The notes under the pieces: model-generated
Told to the model about the DNA's origin: nothing
Seen by the model: only the letters and a program-made list of their open reading frames with translations
Databases searched by the model: none
Program-made: the position numbers and the translations under genes
Shown here: in pieces, positions 45,356-54,542 of the stretch
Layout: every line of letters begins with the position of its first letter
Position numbering within the stretch: the stretch's first letter is position 1
Assembly: GCA_963169665.1 (NCBI GenBank)
Contig: CAUJET010000039.1
Span: 1-64,000 of the forward strand
Source of the DNA: Actinomycetota bacterium
GTDB lineage: Bacteria > Actinomycetota > Acidimicrobiia > Acidimicrobiales > Ilumatobacteraceae
Direction of reading: 5' to 3'
Length of the DNA stretch: 64,000 nt

Positions 45356-47647
45356 TCAGAGCTGGCCGGCGCGGTGCTCACCGCGCAGCAGCGGGAAGCG
45401 ACCGATGCGCTCGAGCGCCGACACGGTGGACCGCATCGCATCGGCCGGCACCGGATGGCTGATCAGGTAGCCCTGCGCCTTGCGGCACCCGAGCTCGTGC
45501 AGCACCTGGATCTGGTGCAAGCTCTCGACGCCCTCGGCCACCATGTCGAGGCCGAGCGACTGGCCCATCGCGATGATCGTGCGCACCAGCGCCCGGTCGC
45601 TCGGGTTGTCGGCCACGCCCTGGACGAAGGCCCGGTCGATCTTGATCCGCTGCAACGGGAAGCGCTGCAGCAACGACAGCGACGAGTAGCCGGTACCGAA
45701 GTCGTCGAGCGCGACGCGCACGCCGAGCGCCTTCATCTTCTGCAGCGTCGACAGGGCGAGCTCGGGCTCGGAGATCATCACGCTCTCGGTGATCTCGATC
45801 CAGAGGTGGCTGGCGTCGACGCCCGAACGTGACAGGGCCTCGCTCACGATCGACGGCAGGCTCGGGTCGGCGAGCTGACGCGGCGACACGTTCACCGACA
45901 TCGTCGCTTGCGGGCTGCACACCGAGTCGTCGATCCAGCGTCGCAGTTGGGTGAGCGCCTCGAGCAGCGCCCAGGCGCCGATCGGCACGATCGTGCCGGT
46001 GTCTTCGGCGATGGGGATGAACTCGGCGGGGGAGACGATCGTGCCGTCGCCTTGTTGCCAACGCATGAGCGCCTCGAAGCCGACGACCTCGCCGGTGTCG
46101 AGGTCGAGGATCGGCTGGTGGAACAGACGCAGTTCGTGACGGTCGAGCGCCCGGTACAGCGCCGTCTCCACCGACAGGCGGTGGGCGATGCGCTCGTGCA
46201 TCGACTCGTCGTAGAACGCCATGCAGTTGCGGCCCGAGTCCTTCGCCCGGTACATCGCCGTGTCGGCGTGACGGAGCACGTCCTCGGGCTTGGCGGCCAT
46301 CGAGTCGATCGACGACACGCCGATGCTGGCGGTGACGAACACGTCGCCCTGGGCGAGCGCGATCGGCTCGCGGAACACGGCGAGCAGCCGCTCGGCGAGC
46401 GCGGAGGCCGACCCCAGCGTCTTGGTGGTCGGGTCGAGCACCACGTACTCGTCGCCGGAGAGGCGTGCGACCATGGCCTCGGGCGGTGCGGCGTTCACCA
46501 GTCGCTCCGCCACGATGCGGAGCACCTCGTCGCCGGCGGAGTGGCCGAGCGAGTCGTGGATGTTCTTGAACCGGTCGAGGTCGACGAAGTACAGCGTCGG
46601 CTCGCGATCGGCCCGCCACGCCTCGTGCACGTAGGACGAGATCTGCTCGAGCAGGAGGATGCGGTTGGGGAGGCCGGTGAGCGGATCGGTCTGCGCGGCG
46701 CGCAGCAGTTCGGCCTGCGCATCGCTGTTGGCCCGCACCGAGAACACCACGCGCAGGGTGACAGCGCCGGCCAGCACGAGCGCCGACATGCTGCGCACGA
46801 TCTGGTCGGAGGTGTCCTGCGGGCCCGAGGCGGCGAGCACGATCACGGGGAACACCAGCGACGAGGTGGTGATGATGAGCCGTCCGAGCAGCCGCTGCGA
46901 GTCGCCGGTGCCCTGCGAGTGCTCGATCGCCGTGATGCTGCGGTGCATGAAGGCCGCGGCGACGGTGAAGTAGGCCATCGTGTACAGAGCGGTCGACAGC
47001 ACGAGGATGCCGTCGCCGACGTGGCCGGCGGTCACGAGCGCGTAGAGGAGGTCGCCGACGAGCATCAGCAGCACGGTGCCGCCGATGAGCCACGAGGCGA
47101 TGTTGGAGGTGCTCTCGGTGAAGAGGTACACCGCCATCAGGAACAGGATCACCGAACCGGTCGGCTGGTAGAAGCCGGCGACGAGCGACGACAGGACCGG
47201 TTCGTCGCTCAGGCGCAGCGTCGGCTCGAGGAACGCGACCCACGAGATGAGCCAGCTGCCGAGGCCGACGATCAGCGCATCACCGAGCACGCCGGCGGCG
47301 TTCATACCGCGGCGACGGCGGACGAGCATCGACATGCCGACGGTGATGACGATCGCCCCGACGAGGGAGAACAGGTTGCTGATGAACAGTGGCGTGCCCG
47401 TGTCGCCGAAGATGGACTCGATCGCCGCGCCGGCGGCGAAGCTCAGGCCGACGCCGGTGAGCGCCAGCACCATGCCCTTGGGCACGTCGTAGGTGCGGTA
47501 CGACCACCACATGACGAGAGGGAGTTGGGCTGCGGCGAACGTGTAGACGCCGACGGCCATGCCGTCGCCCACGGCCATCGCGGCGACCGACGCGGCGCAG
47601 CCCAACAGCAGGTATGCCCAGATCGCTTTCGATGGGATGGCTGTCAC
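45356..47647 (-). CDS. Membrane GGDEF-EAL cyclic-di-GMP protein
   Basis: 763 residues from a GTG at 47647. Residues 1-310 contain about nine helices as the sensor part. The GGDEF domain keeps the inhibitory region and FVDLDRFKNIHDSLGH, but its active loop reads RLSGDEYVVL (SGDEY). The EAL domain has GFEALMRWQQ, NVSPRQL, EITES and DDFGTGYSSLSLL, the residues needed for phosphodiesterase action. A net phosphodiesterase or a bifunctional enzyme is likely; cyclase activity is doubtful because of the altered loop. Confidence 0.92.
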   Translation of the reverse strand: MTAIPSKAIWAYLLLGCAASVAAMAVGDGMAVGVYTFAAAQLPLVMWWSYRTYDVPKGMVLALTGVGLSFAAGAAIESIFGDTGTPLFISNLFSLVGAIVITVGMSMLVRRRRGMNAAGVLGDALIVGLGSWLISWVAFLEPTLRLSDEPVLSSLVAGFYQPTGSVILFLMAVYLFTESTSNIASWLIGGTVLLMLVGDLLYALVTAGHVGDGILVLSTALYTMAYFTVAAAFMHRSITAIEHSQGTGDSQRLLGRLIITTSSLVFPVIVLAASGPQDTSDQIVRSMSALVLAGAVTLRVVFSVRANSDAQAELLRAAQTDPLTGLPNRILLLEQISSYVHEAWRADREPTLYFVDLDRFKNIHDSLGHSAGDEVLRIVAERLVNAAPPEAMVARLSGDEYVVLDPTTKTLGSASALAERLLAVFREPIALAQGDVFVTASIGVSSIDSMAAKPEDVLRHADTAMYRAKDSGRNCMAFYDESMHERIAHRLSVETALYRALDRHELRLFHQPILDLDTGEVVGFEALMRWQQGDGTIVSPAEFIPIAEDTGTIVPIGAWALLEALTQLRRWIDDSVCSPQATMSVNVSPRQLADPSLPSIVSEALSRSGVDASHLWIEITESVMISEPELALSTLQKMKALGVRVALDDFGTGYSSLSLLQRFPLQRIKIDRAFVQGVADNPSDRALVRTIIAMGQSLGLDMVAEGVESLHQIQVLHELGCRKAQGYLISHPVPADAMRSTVSALERIGRFPLLRGEHRAGQL

Positions 47648-47814
47648 GGCTCGCCTGCCTCGCTGTGGGCCGACGACTGCGGGCCCGCCTGAACGACCCA
47701 TCCGCCCGCCGGCTGGTACGTCTCAGTATCGTAAGGAAGCGGGCGGAGAAACGCAAGGGGTGTTGTCGTGCGCGCGCTGCGCGCGACACCGCTTGAACAT
47801 CCCTTGACGATCGC

Positions 47815-47889
47815 CATCGATCTGCATCGGATCTGCATCGGATCTCCATCGGATCGCCATCGGATCTCCATCGGATCTCCATCGAAGCC
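47815..47889 (+). repeat. 11-bp tandem repeat (CATCGGATCTC)n before a coding gene
   Basis: Five full 11-base units (47825-47879) with one or two substitutions, flanked by degenerate units on both sides, end 17 bases before a GTG with an AAGGAGG site. The period is close to one helical turn and is not a multiple of three. It could be an operator array or a slippage-prone leader. Confidence 0.8.
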
Positions 47890-47906
47890 CCAACCAAGGA
47901 GGCGTC

Positions 47907-48533
47907 GTGTTCGTCACCCGCCACAGCAACGTCACCAGCCCCGAGCTCCGCGAGAAGCTCTGGGACCTCTACGAGCTCGCCTACCGTCCGATGGCCACCG
48001 AGGCCGTCACCCGGGAGGTCTTCTACCGACACGAGTTCGACGAACTGCTGAGCGACCCCTCGAACCGGTTGTGGGTGGCCTGGCAGGACCAGGACCCCGT
48101 CGCCGCAGCCATGATCGCCACCGACATCGCCGCCACCCGCTACCTGAGCAGGGCCTACTTCGACCACCACTATCCCGAGCACGCGCTGCGCAGCGTCGTG
48201 CACTACATCCTCTGGGTCGTCGTGCACCCCTCGCACGTCGCCAGGGGAACCCTGGTGCGGCTCTCGAAGGAGGCGTTCGCCCTGGAGGCGGACGAAGGGG
48301 CGCTGCTCGTGTTCGACGCGCCGCAGGTGCACCAGCCCGCCGAGGCCGGGGGCTTCGCCGAGATGATGCACCGCACCGGCAACATGGTCTCACCGGGCAC
48401 GGAGGTGTCCCAGATCGAGGTCCAGCGCTACTACGTCGCCGACTTCGCGCTCGGTGCCCGCCATCTCGAACAGCTCGCCGACCGGCCGGCCACCGACGCT
48501 CAGGGTGACCGTTCCACACCATCGCGCAGCTGA
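47907..48533 (+). CDS. Uncharacterised protein, possibly GNAT-like
   Basis: 208 residues from a GTG with a strong AAGGAGG ribosome site. I do not recognise the family. The first 130 residues have the alternation of a small alpha/beta fold (LWDLYELAYRPM, NRLWVAWQDQDPVAAAMIATD, ILWVVVHPSHVARGTLVRLSKEA); the strand, then VHPSHVARG and helix order recalls acetyltransferases, but no clear Q/RxxGxG/A loop is seen. The C-terminus is polar. It lies alone behind an 11-bp tandem repeat and before the phoH operon. Confidence 0.75.
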   Translation: MFVTRHSNVTSPELREKLWDLYELAYRPMATEAVTREVFYRHEFDELLSDPSNRLWVAWQDQDPVAAAMIATDIAATRYLSRAYFDHHYPEHALRSVVHYILWVVVHPSHVARGTLVRLSKEAFALEADEGALLVFDAPQVHQPAEAGGFAEMMHRTGNMVSPGTEVSQIEVQRYYVADFALGARHLEQLADRPATDAQGDRSTPSRS

Positions 48534-48560
48534 TCCGTCCTGCTCGCGGTTCCGATTCGC

Positions 48561-48566
48561 TACCCT
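48561..48566 (+). promoter_or_regulatory. Leaderless promoter -10 box of the phoH operon (TACCCT)
   Basis: TACCCT is followed after nine bases by an ATG at 48576 that opens a 13-codon leader ORF rather than phoH itself. phoH begins 38 bases further on. Confidence 0.55.
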
Positions 48567-48575
48567 GGAACCGTA

Positions 48576-48613
48576 ATGAGTCCCTCCGCTGCCATCGTCG
48601 CAGCCCCTCCTGC

Positions 48614-48617
<4 letters not shown>
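48576..48617 (+). CDS. 13-codon leader ORF coupled to phoH
   Basis: ATG at 48576 opens MSPSAAIVAAPPA, ending in a TGA that overlaps the phoH ATG (ATGA at 48614). The gap has no ribosome site for phoH, so ribosomes finishing this short frame would restart on phoH. Pro-Pro near the end could stall them. Whether it is translated is inference. Confidence 0.45.
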
Positions 48618-49670
<1,053 letters not shown>

Positions 49671-49678
<8 letters not shown>

Positions 49679-50264
49679 TCCCAGCCGACCACGGCTCCCC
49701 GGTCGCCCGCGCGTCGGCGGCGACGGCGAGCCCGAGGTGTTCTGCGCGGACGAGCAGTCCGACGTCCCACTCGAACTCGGCCGGTGGCAGGACCTCGCGT
49801 TGCAGGTGCTGCGCGACGAGGGTGTGCGCGGTCTGGCCGAGCTGTCGATCCTGTTCGTCGCCGAACAGGAGATGTCCGAACTGAACCGCGACTACATGGG
49901 CAAGGATGGTCCCACCGACGTCCTCGCGTTCCCGATCGACGCGCACGACGTCACCCAGGTCGTCGCGCCGGCCGGCGCGACCCGCGGCCCCGACCGTGCG
50001 CCGGTCGATCCAGGCGAGCTGCCGCTGCTGCTCGGCGACGTCGTGGTCTGCCCGGCCGTGGCAGCCCGTCAGGCGCCCGACCACGCCGGCACCCTCGACG
50101 ACGAACTGGCGTTGCTGATCGTCCACGGGGTGTTGCACGTGCTCGGCCGTGACCATGCCGAGCCGGAGGAGGCCGAGGAGATGCGCGCCCGCGAGCGAGC
50201 GCTGCTCGAGGCCCACCACTGGCGCGGCCCGGCACCCGAGGGTTTCCGACAGGAGCAGGAGTGA
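49671..50264 (+). CDS. ybeY: Endoribonuclease / rRNA maturation factor YbeY
   Basis: 197 residues from the ATG overlapping the phoH stop. The three zinc His lie in LLIVHGVLHVLGRDHAE (H-x3-H-x5-H), and LNRDYMGKDGPTDVLAFP is the second family motif. An N-terminal Pro/Arg-rich stretch of about 25 residues and an insertion (VAPAGATRGPDRAPVDPGE) make it longer than E. coli YbeY (155). It processes 16S rRNA and takes part in ribosome quality control. corC overlaps its last four bases. Confidence 0.93.
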
Positions 50265-51559
50265 TCGCGTTGGCGCAGTCCGACATCTGGATGCTCATCG
50301 CGATCGGCGTGTTGCTGATCGTGCTGGTCTTCTTCGCGGTCGCCGAGATGGGCCTGTCGCGCATCAGCAAGCACCGGGCCACCAGCCTCGCCGACGCCGG
50401 CAGCAAGTCGGGCAAGTCACTGCTGTGGTTGGTGAGCGAGCCCGAGCGATGGGTGAACCCGCTGTTGCTCACGGTGAACATCTGCCAGACCGTGCAGGCG
50501 ACACTCACCGGTATTCTCTCGAACCGCCTGTTCGGCGGAGCGGGCGTCGCCATCGGTGTGGTGCTGAACGTGCTCGTGTTCTTCGTGCTGGCCGAGGCCG
50601 TGCCGAAGACCTACGCCGTGATCTATCCGGAGCGCGCGGCGAAGCTGGCGGCACGGCCTGTGAGCGCCCTCGTGAAGTTCCCGCTGCTGCGGTGGATCTC
50701 GCGTGGCCTCATCGGGCTCACCAACGTGATCGTGAAGGGCAAGGGCCTCGAGAAGGGCCCGTTCGTCAACGAGCAGGAACTGCTCGGCATCGTCGAGACG
50801 GCGGCCGAGGAAGGCGTGGTGGAGCACGAGGAGCGCGAGCTCATCGAGAGCATCATCGAGTTCGGCGACACCGTCGCCCGGGAGGTGATGGTGCCCCGAC
50901 CCGACATGGTCACCATCGAGTACCTGTCCACCGTCACCACGGCACTCGACGTCGCCATCGAGCACGGCTACAGCCGTCTGCCGGTGCTGGGCGCCGGTGA
51001 GGACGACGACGTCGTCGGCCTCGCCTACACCAAGGACCTGATGCGGGTCGAGCGTGAGGGCGGTGGCGCCCGGCCGGTCACCGACCTCGTCCGGCCCGTG
51101 CGCTTCATCCCCGAGAACAAGCTCGTCAGCCGGCTGATGCGTGAGATGCAGACCGAGAAGTTCCACCTCGCGATCGTCGCCGACGAGTACGGCGCGATCG
51201 CCGGACTGATCACACTCGAGGACTGCCTCGAGGAGCTGGTCGGCGACATCGTCGACGAGTACGACGAGGAGGACGCCGAGATCGTCCACCTACCCGACGG
51301 GAGCTACCTGGTCGACGGTCGGGTCGCGATCGACGAGCTCGACGAGGTGCTCGAGACCGACCTGCCCGACGACGACTGGGACACGTTGGGCGGCCTGGTG
51401 TTCAACACCCTCGGCCACGTGCCGGTCGAGGGCGATCACATCGTCACCCACGGCTGGCGGTTCACCGTCCGCGAGATGGAAGGGCGCCGGATCAAGCAGG
51501 TGGAGGTCACCCGCGAGGTCGACGCCGCCGAGGGCGAACTGGTCGACGCCGACAGCTGA
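50261..51559 (+). CDS. CNNM/CorC-type transporter-associated protein (DUF21-CBS-CorC_HlyC)
   Basis: 432 residues, GTG start overlapping ybeY by four bases. The DUF21 membrane domain spans residues 1-190 with about four helices. Two CBS motifs follow (VAREVMVPRPDMVTIEY and the FIPENKLVSRLMREMQTEKFHLAIVADEYG segment, read in parts), then the CorC_HlyC domain VDGRVAIDELDEVLETDLPDDDWDTLGGLV. Proteins of this group take part in Mg2+ or Co2+ efflux, and the old name is hemolysin. The last 42 bases of the gene are repeated just downstream. Confidence 0.9.
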   Translation: MIALAQSDIWMLIAIGVLLIVLVFFAVAEMGLSRISKHRATSLADAGSKSGKSLLWLVSEPERWVNPLLLTVNICQTVQATLTGILSNRLFGGAGVAIGVVLNVLVFFVLAEAVPKTYAVIYPERAAKLAARPVSALVKFPLLRWISRGLIGLTNVIVKGKGLEKGPFVNEQELLGIVETAAEEGVVEHEERELIESIIEFGDTVAREVMVPRPDMVTIEYLSTVTTALDVAIEHGYSRLPVLGAGEDDDVVGLAYTKDLMRVEREGGGARPVTDLVRPVRFIPENKLVSRLMREMQTEKFHLAIVADEYGAIAGLITLEDCLEELVGDIVDEYDEEDAEIVHLPDGSYLVDGRVAIDELDEVLETDLPDDDWDTLGGLVFNTLGHVPVEGDHIVTHGWRFTVREMEGRRIKQVEVTREVDAAEGELVDADS

Positions 51560-51624
51560 TCGGCGGCGTCGACAGCTGACCCGTCGACGCCGCCGAGGGT
51601 GAACTGGTCGACGCCGACAGCTGA
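51518..51624 (+). repeat. 42-bp direct repeat of the corC gene end
   Basis: Bases 51518-51559 (the last 14 codons with the stop) recur at 51583-51624 with one mismatch (C51535 versus T51600). A 23-base spacer containing a partial copy lies between. This looks like a recent local duplication and leaves a non-coding gene-end remnant. Confidence 0.85.
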
Positions 51625-51643
51625 CCCGTCGACGGACCACGGC

Positions 51644-51649
51644 TAGGGT
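51644..51649 (+). promoter_or_regulatory. Leaderless promoter -10 box (TAGGGT)
   Basis: TAGGGT is followed after eight bases by the ATG at 51658 of the SDR gene. It lies 20 bases after the duplicated gene end. Confidence 0.6.
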
Positions 51650-51657
51650 CCGCACCC

Positions 51658-52431
51658 ATGCAGATCTCACTCGACGGCAGGGTCGCGCTGGTCACCGGCG
51701 CTTCGAAGGGCATCGGTAAGGCCATCGCCACCACCCTCGCGACGAGCGGGGCGAAGGTGATGCTCGTCTCGCGCAAGCTCGATCAACTGCAGGCGGCGGC
51801 CGCCGAGATCGCTGCCGCCGGCGCGGCGGCCGGAGTCGCCGTCGACACCGAGGTGTTCGCCGCGAACGTCGGCGATCTCGAGGCCGCCCACGCCTGCGTG
51901 TCGGCCACCGTCGAGCGGTTCGGTCCCATCGACGTCGTCGTCAACAATGCAGCGACGAATCCGTACTTCGGCGCCACACTCGGCGTCGACAGCGCGCGGT
52001 ACGACAAGACCTTCCAGGTGAACCTGAAGGGTCCGCTGTTCTGGACTCAGGCCGTGTGGGAGGCCGGCATGAAGGAGCGGCCAGGGGTGATCGTCAACGT
52101 CGCCTCCGTGGGCGGGCTCCGTGCCGAGGGCGGCCTCGGGGTCTACAACCTCACCAAGGCGGCGCTGATCCATCTCACCCGGCAGCTGGCCAGCGAGCTC
52201 GGGCCCACCCGTGTGGTCGGCGTCGCTCCGGGTCTCGTGCAGACCGACTTCGCCGCGTTCCTCGTCGACAACTTCGGCGACAAGCTCGCCGCCCAACTGC
52301 CGCTGAAGCGCCTCGGTGATCCGCAGGACATCGCCAACCTGGTGACGTTCCTCGCGAGCGACGCCGCGTCGTGGATCACCGGGGAGACCTACGTGATCGA
52401 CGGCGGGGCCGGCGTCCGCGGCGTCTCCTGA
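51658..52431 (+). CDS. Short-chain dehydrogenase/reductase
   Basis: 257 residues. TGASKGIG coenzyme motif, NNAATN in place of NNAG, catalytic Ser in VASVGGLR and Tyr-x3-Lys in VYNLTKAAL. VSRKLDQ after beta-2 suggests NADP(H). The C-terminal YVIDGGAGVRG is standard. It converges on the MFS gene with 15 bases between. Substrate unknown. Confidence 0.88.
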   Translation: MQISLDGRVALVTGASKGIGKAIATTLATSGAKVMLVSRKLDQLQAAAAEIAAAGAAAGVAVDTEVFAANVGDLEAAHACVSATVERFGPIDVVVNNAATNPYFGATLGVDSARYDKTFQVNLKGPLFWTQAVWEAGMKERPGVIVNVASVGGLRAEGGLGVYNLTKAALIHLTRQLASELGPTRVVGVAPGLVQTDFAAFLVDNFGDKLAAQLPLKRLGDPQDIANLVTFLASDAASWITGETYVIDGGAGVRGVS

Positions 52432-52446
52432 CGACAGCGAACTCGG

Positions 52447-53739
52447 TCAGTCGAAGAGCGGGTCCCGCCGCGCCACCGGCGTGTCGTCGAGGTTGGCGGC
52501 CACACGGTTGGCGGTCAGGGCTTGCACGATGCCGGCCGTGTTCACCTGGCGCACGAGCGCCAACACGGCCATCACCATCACTCCGGCGGCCACGAAGTAG
52601 TTGGCGCGCAGGCCGACATGGGCGGCGACCTGGCCGCCGATGACCGCCCCGATGGGGAGCGTGCCCCACGCGAGCCAGCGGTAGACGCCGTTGACCCGGC
52701 CGAAGAGCTGATCGGGGATCGCCTGCTGGCGCAGCGAGATCGTGACGACGTTCCACACGGTCGCCGCCAGTGACTCGATCGCAACCGCGAGCGCGACGAA
52801 CCATGCCTGTGGATAGATCGGTACGGCGAGCAGGGTGACGACCCAGGTGCAGATCGCTCCGTAGATGCACTGCGTCTGCCCGAACCGGTTCACGATCCTG
52901 TCGCCCACGAGCCCGCCGAGGATGGCGCCGGCGCCCATGACCGCGAGGAGGAAGCCGAACCCCGTCTCGCCGACGTCGAGTTCCTCCTGGGCGAACAGCA
53001 CGAACACCGCCTGCGGCATCTGGAACGCCAGGTTCGACAGCGCGAGCGACAGCGCGATCGACCGCAGCAACGGCTGTTTCCACAACCACCGCATGCCGGT
53101 TCGCATCTCCGCGTAGAGCGACGCGCTCTCGTGTCGTGGCGCGGTGTTCGGGTTGAACTGGCCGCGCACGCCGAGTACCAGGACCACGGCGATGACGAAC
53201 GTCGCCGCGTCGATGCCGAACGGCAGGGCCACCGAGGCGGCGAACAGCAGCGAGCCGATCGGCGCTCCGACGAAGGTGTTGGTGGTGAGGTCGACCGAAT
53301 ACTTGCGGCCGTTCGCCTTCTCCAACAGCGGGCCGGGCACGACGGCGGGCAGCATCGCCTGTGATGCGCTGTCGAAGAACACCTCGGCGGTGCCGAGCCC
53401 GAGAGCCAGCACCCACAGCATCCAGATCTCGATCATGTCGAACGCGACCGCGAGGGCGAGGAGCCCCACCATCACCGCACGCACGGTGTCGGTGACCACC
53501 ATGATCCGTCTCCGGTCGTAGCGGTCGATGATCGCGCCGATGGGCAGCGAGAACACCAACCACGGCATCACCGCCGCAGCTGCGACCAGCGAGACGCCGA
53601 CGGCACCGTCGGAGAGCCGTGCGGCCAGCAGCGGGAGTGCGACGAGGAAGATGCCGTCGCCGAGGTTGGAGATCCCGCTCGCGGTGAGCAACCGCCAGTA
53701 CGCGGACGGCAGGCGCTGCCCGGTCGACGTGGACGTCAT
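52447..53739 (-). CDS. MFS transporter (MFS_3/enterobactin-exporter-like)
   Basis: 430 residues from the ATG at 53739; longer in-frame openings overlap the SDR and menE. Twelve helices are expected. The motif DRYDRRRIMVVTDTVRA matches the loop 2-3 signature of MFS_3 proteins, and LGLGTAEVFFDSASQAMLPAVV the following segment. The C-terminal 30 residues are polar. It exports an unknown small molecule. ATG and SDR stop overlap by four bases (ATGA), so both are one operon. Confidence 0.9.
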   Translation of the reverse strand: MTSTSTGQRLPSAYWRLLTASGISNLGDGIFLVALPLLAARLSDGAVGVSLVAAAAVMPWLVFSLPIGAIIDRYDRRRIMVVTDTVRAVMVGLLALAVAFDMIEIWMLWVLALGLGTAEVFFDSASQAMLPAVVPGPLLEKANGRKYSVDLTTNTFVGAPIGSLLFAASVALPFGIDAATFVIAVVLVLGVRGQFNPNTAPRHESASLYAEMRTGMRWLWKQPLLRSIALSLALSNLAFQMPQAVFVLFAQEELDVGETGFGFLLAVMGAGAILGGLVGDRIVNRFGQTQCIYGAICTWVVTLLAVPIYPQAWFVALAVAIESLAATVWNVVTISLRQQAIPDQLFGRVNGVYRWLAWGTLPIGAVIGGQVAAHVGLRANYFVAAGVMVMAVLALVRQVNTAGIVQALTANRVAANLDDTPVARRDPLFD

Positions 53740-54527
53740 GAAGCGGTCGGCCCCGCCAGACGGGAGAAGGCGCCGGGCAGGTCGGGGTACCGCTTCGTGG
53801 ACGCGCCACCGTCGACGGAGAAGAACCCGGCGGAGACGAACGTCGACTGTGGGCCGACGAGGAACGAGACCATGTCGGCGATGTCGCCGGGCTGGGCGAA
53901 CCGGCCGACCGTCGTGTTCTCGACGAATTCGTCCACGACGCCGGGCACCATGAAGAACCCCGAGGTCGCCGCGGTCTCCACCAGGCCCGGGGCCACCGTG
54001 TTCACGCGGATCGCGCGGTGCCCCAGCTCCATCGCCGCGACCTTGGTGAGCATCGCGACGCCCGCCTTGGCGGTGCAATAGGCGGCCATGCCCTCGGCCG
54101 GCTGGATGGCGTTCAGCGATGCGATGTTCACGATGCTGCCGCCGTCGTTCATCACCCTGCCGGCGTGCTTGATCGTGAGGAATACGCCGGTGAGGCAGAG
54201 GTCCATGATCTCCTGCCAGGTCTCCAGCGGATGATCGACGATCGATCCGTAGGCGCCCTTCCCGGCATTCGCAACGGCGGCGTCGAGGCCGCCGAGGGCG
54301 GCGGCGAGCTCGGCGAGTGCCGCCACGGACGACTCGTCGGTGACGTCGCAGCGCTGGGCGACCACCTGGTCGCCGTGGTGCTCTCGGAGTGCGGCGAGCC
54401 CGGCCTCGTCGATGTCGCCGGCGATCACGACCATGCCATCGGCCACCAACCGGTCGGTGACGCTCCGTCCGATCCCGGCGGCGGCGCCGGTCACCAGTGC
54501 CACTCGCTGCCGCGCGTCTGATGCCAT
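53736..54527 (-). CDS. Short-chain dehydrogenase/reductase
   Basis: 263 residues. Coenzyme motif TGAAAGIG with GDIDEAG after beta-2 (Asp favours NAD), ANAG as structural motif, catalytic Ser in NIASLNAI and Tyr-x3-Lys in YCTAKAG. It ends VDGGASTKRYPDLPGAF. It lies between menE and the MFS gene with a box of its own at 54537. Confidence 0.88.
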   Translation of the reverse strand: MASDARQRVALVTGAAAGIGRSVTDRLVADGMVVIAGDIDEAGLAALREHHGDQVVAQRCDVTDESSVAALAELAAALGGLDAAVANAGKGAYGSIVDHPLETWQEIMDLCLTGVFLTIKHAGRVMNDGGSIVNIASLNAIQPAEGMAAYCTAKAGVAMLTKVAAMELGHRAIRVNTVAPGLVETAATSGFFMVPGVVDEFVENTTVGRFAQPGDIADMVSFLVGPQSTFVSAGFFSVDGGASTKRYPDLPGAFSRLAGPTAS

Positions 54528-54536
54528 CGGCGGATG

Positions 54537-54542
54537 ACCCTA
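54537..54542 (-). promoter_or_regulatory. Leaderless promoter -10 box (TAGGGT) overlapping the menE stop
   Basis: On the minus strand TAGGGT lies nine bases before the SDR ATG at 54527. Its first three bases are the menE stop codon TAG, so the end of one gene doubles as the promoter of the next. Confidence 0.5.

Noticed and set aside
47815..47889. CRISPR array
   Set aside because: Units are 11 bases with no spacers and no cas genes are near.
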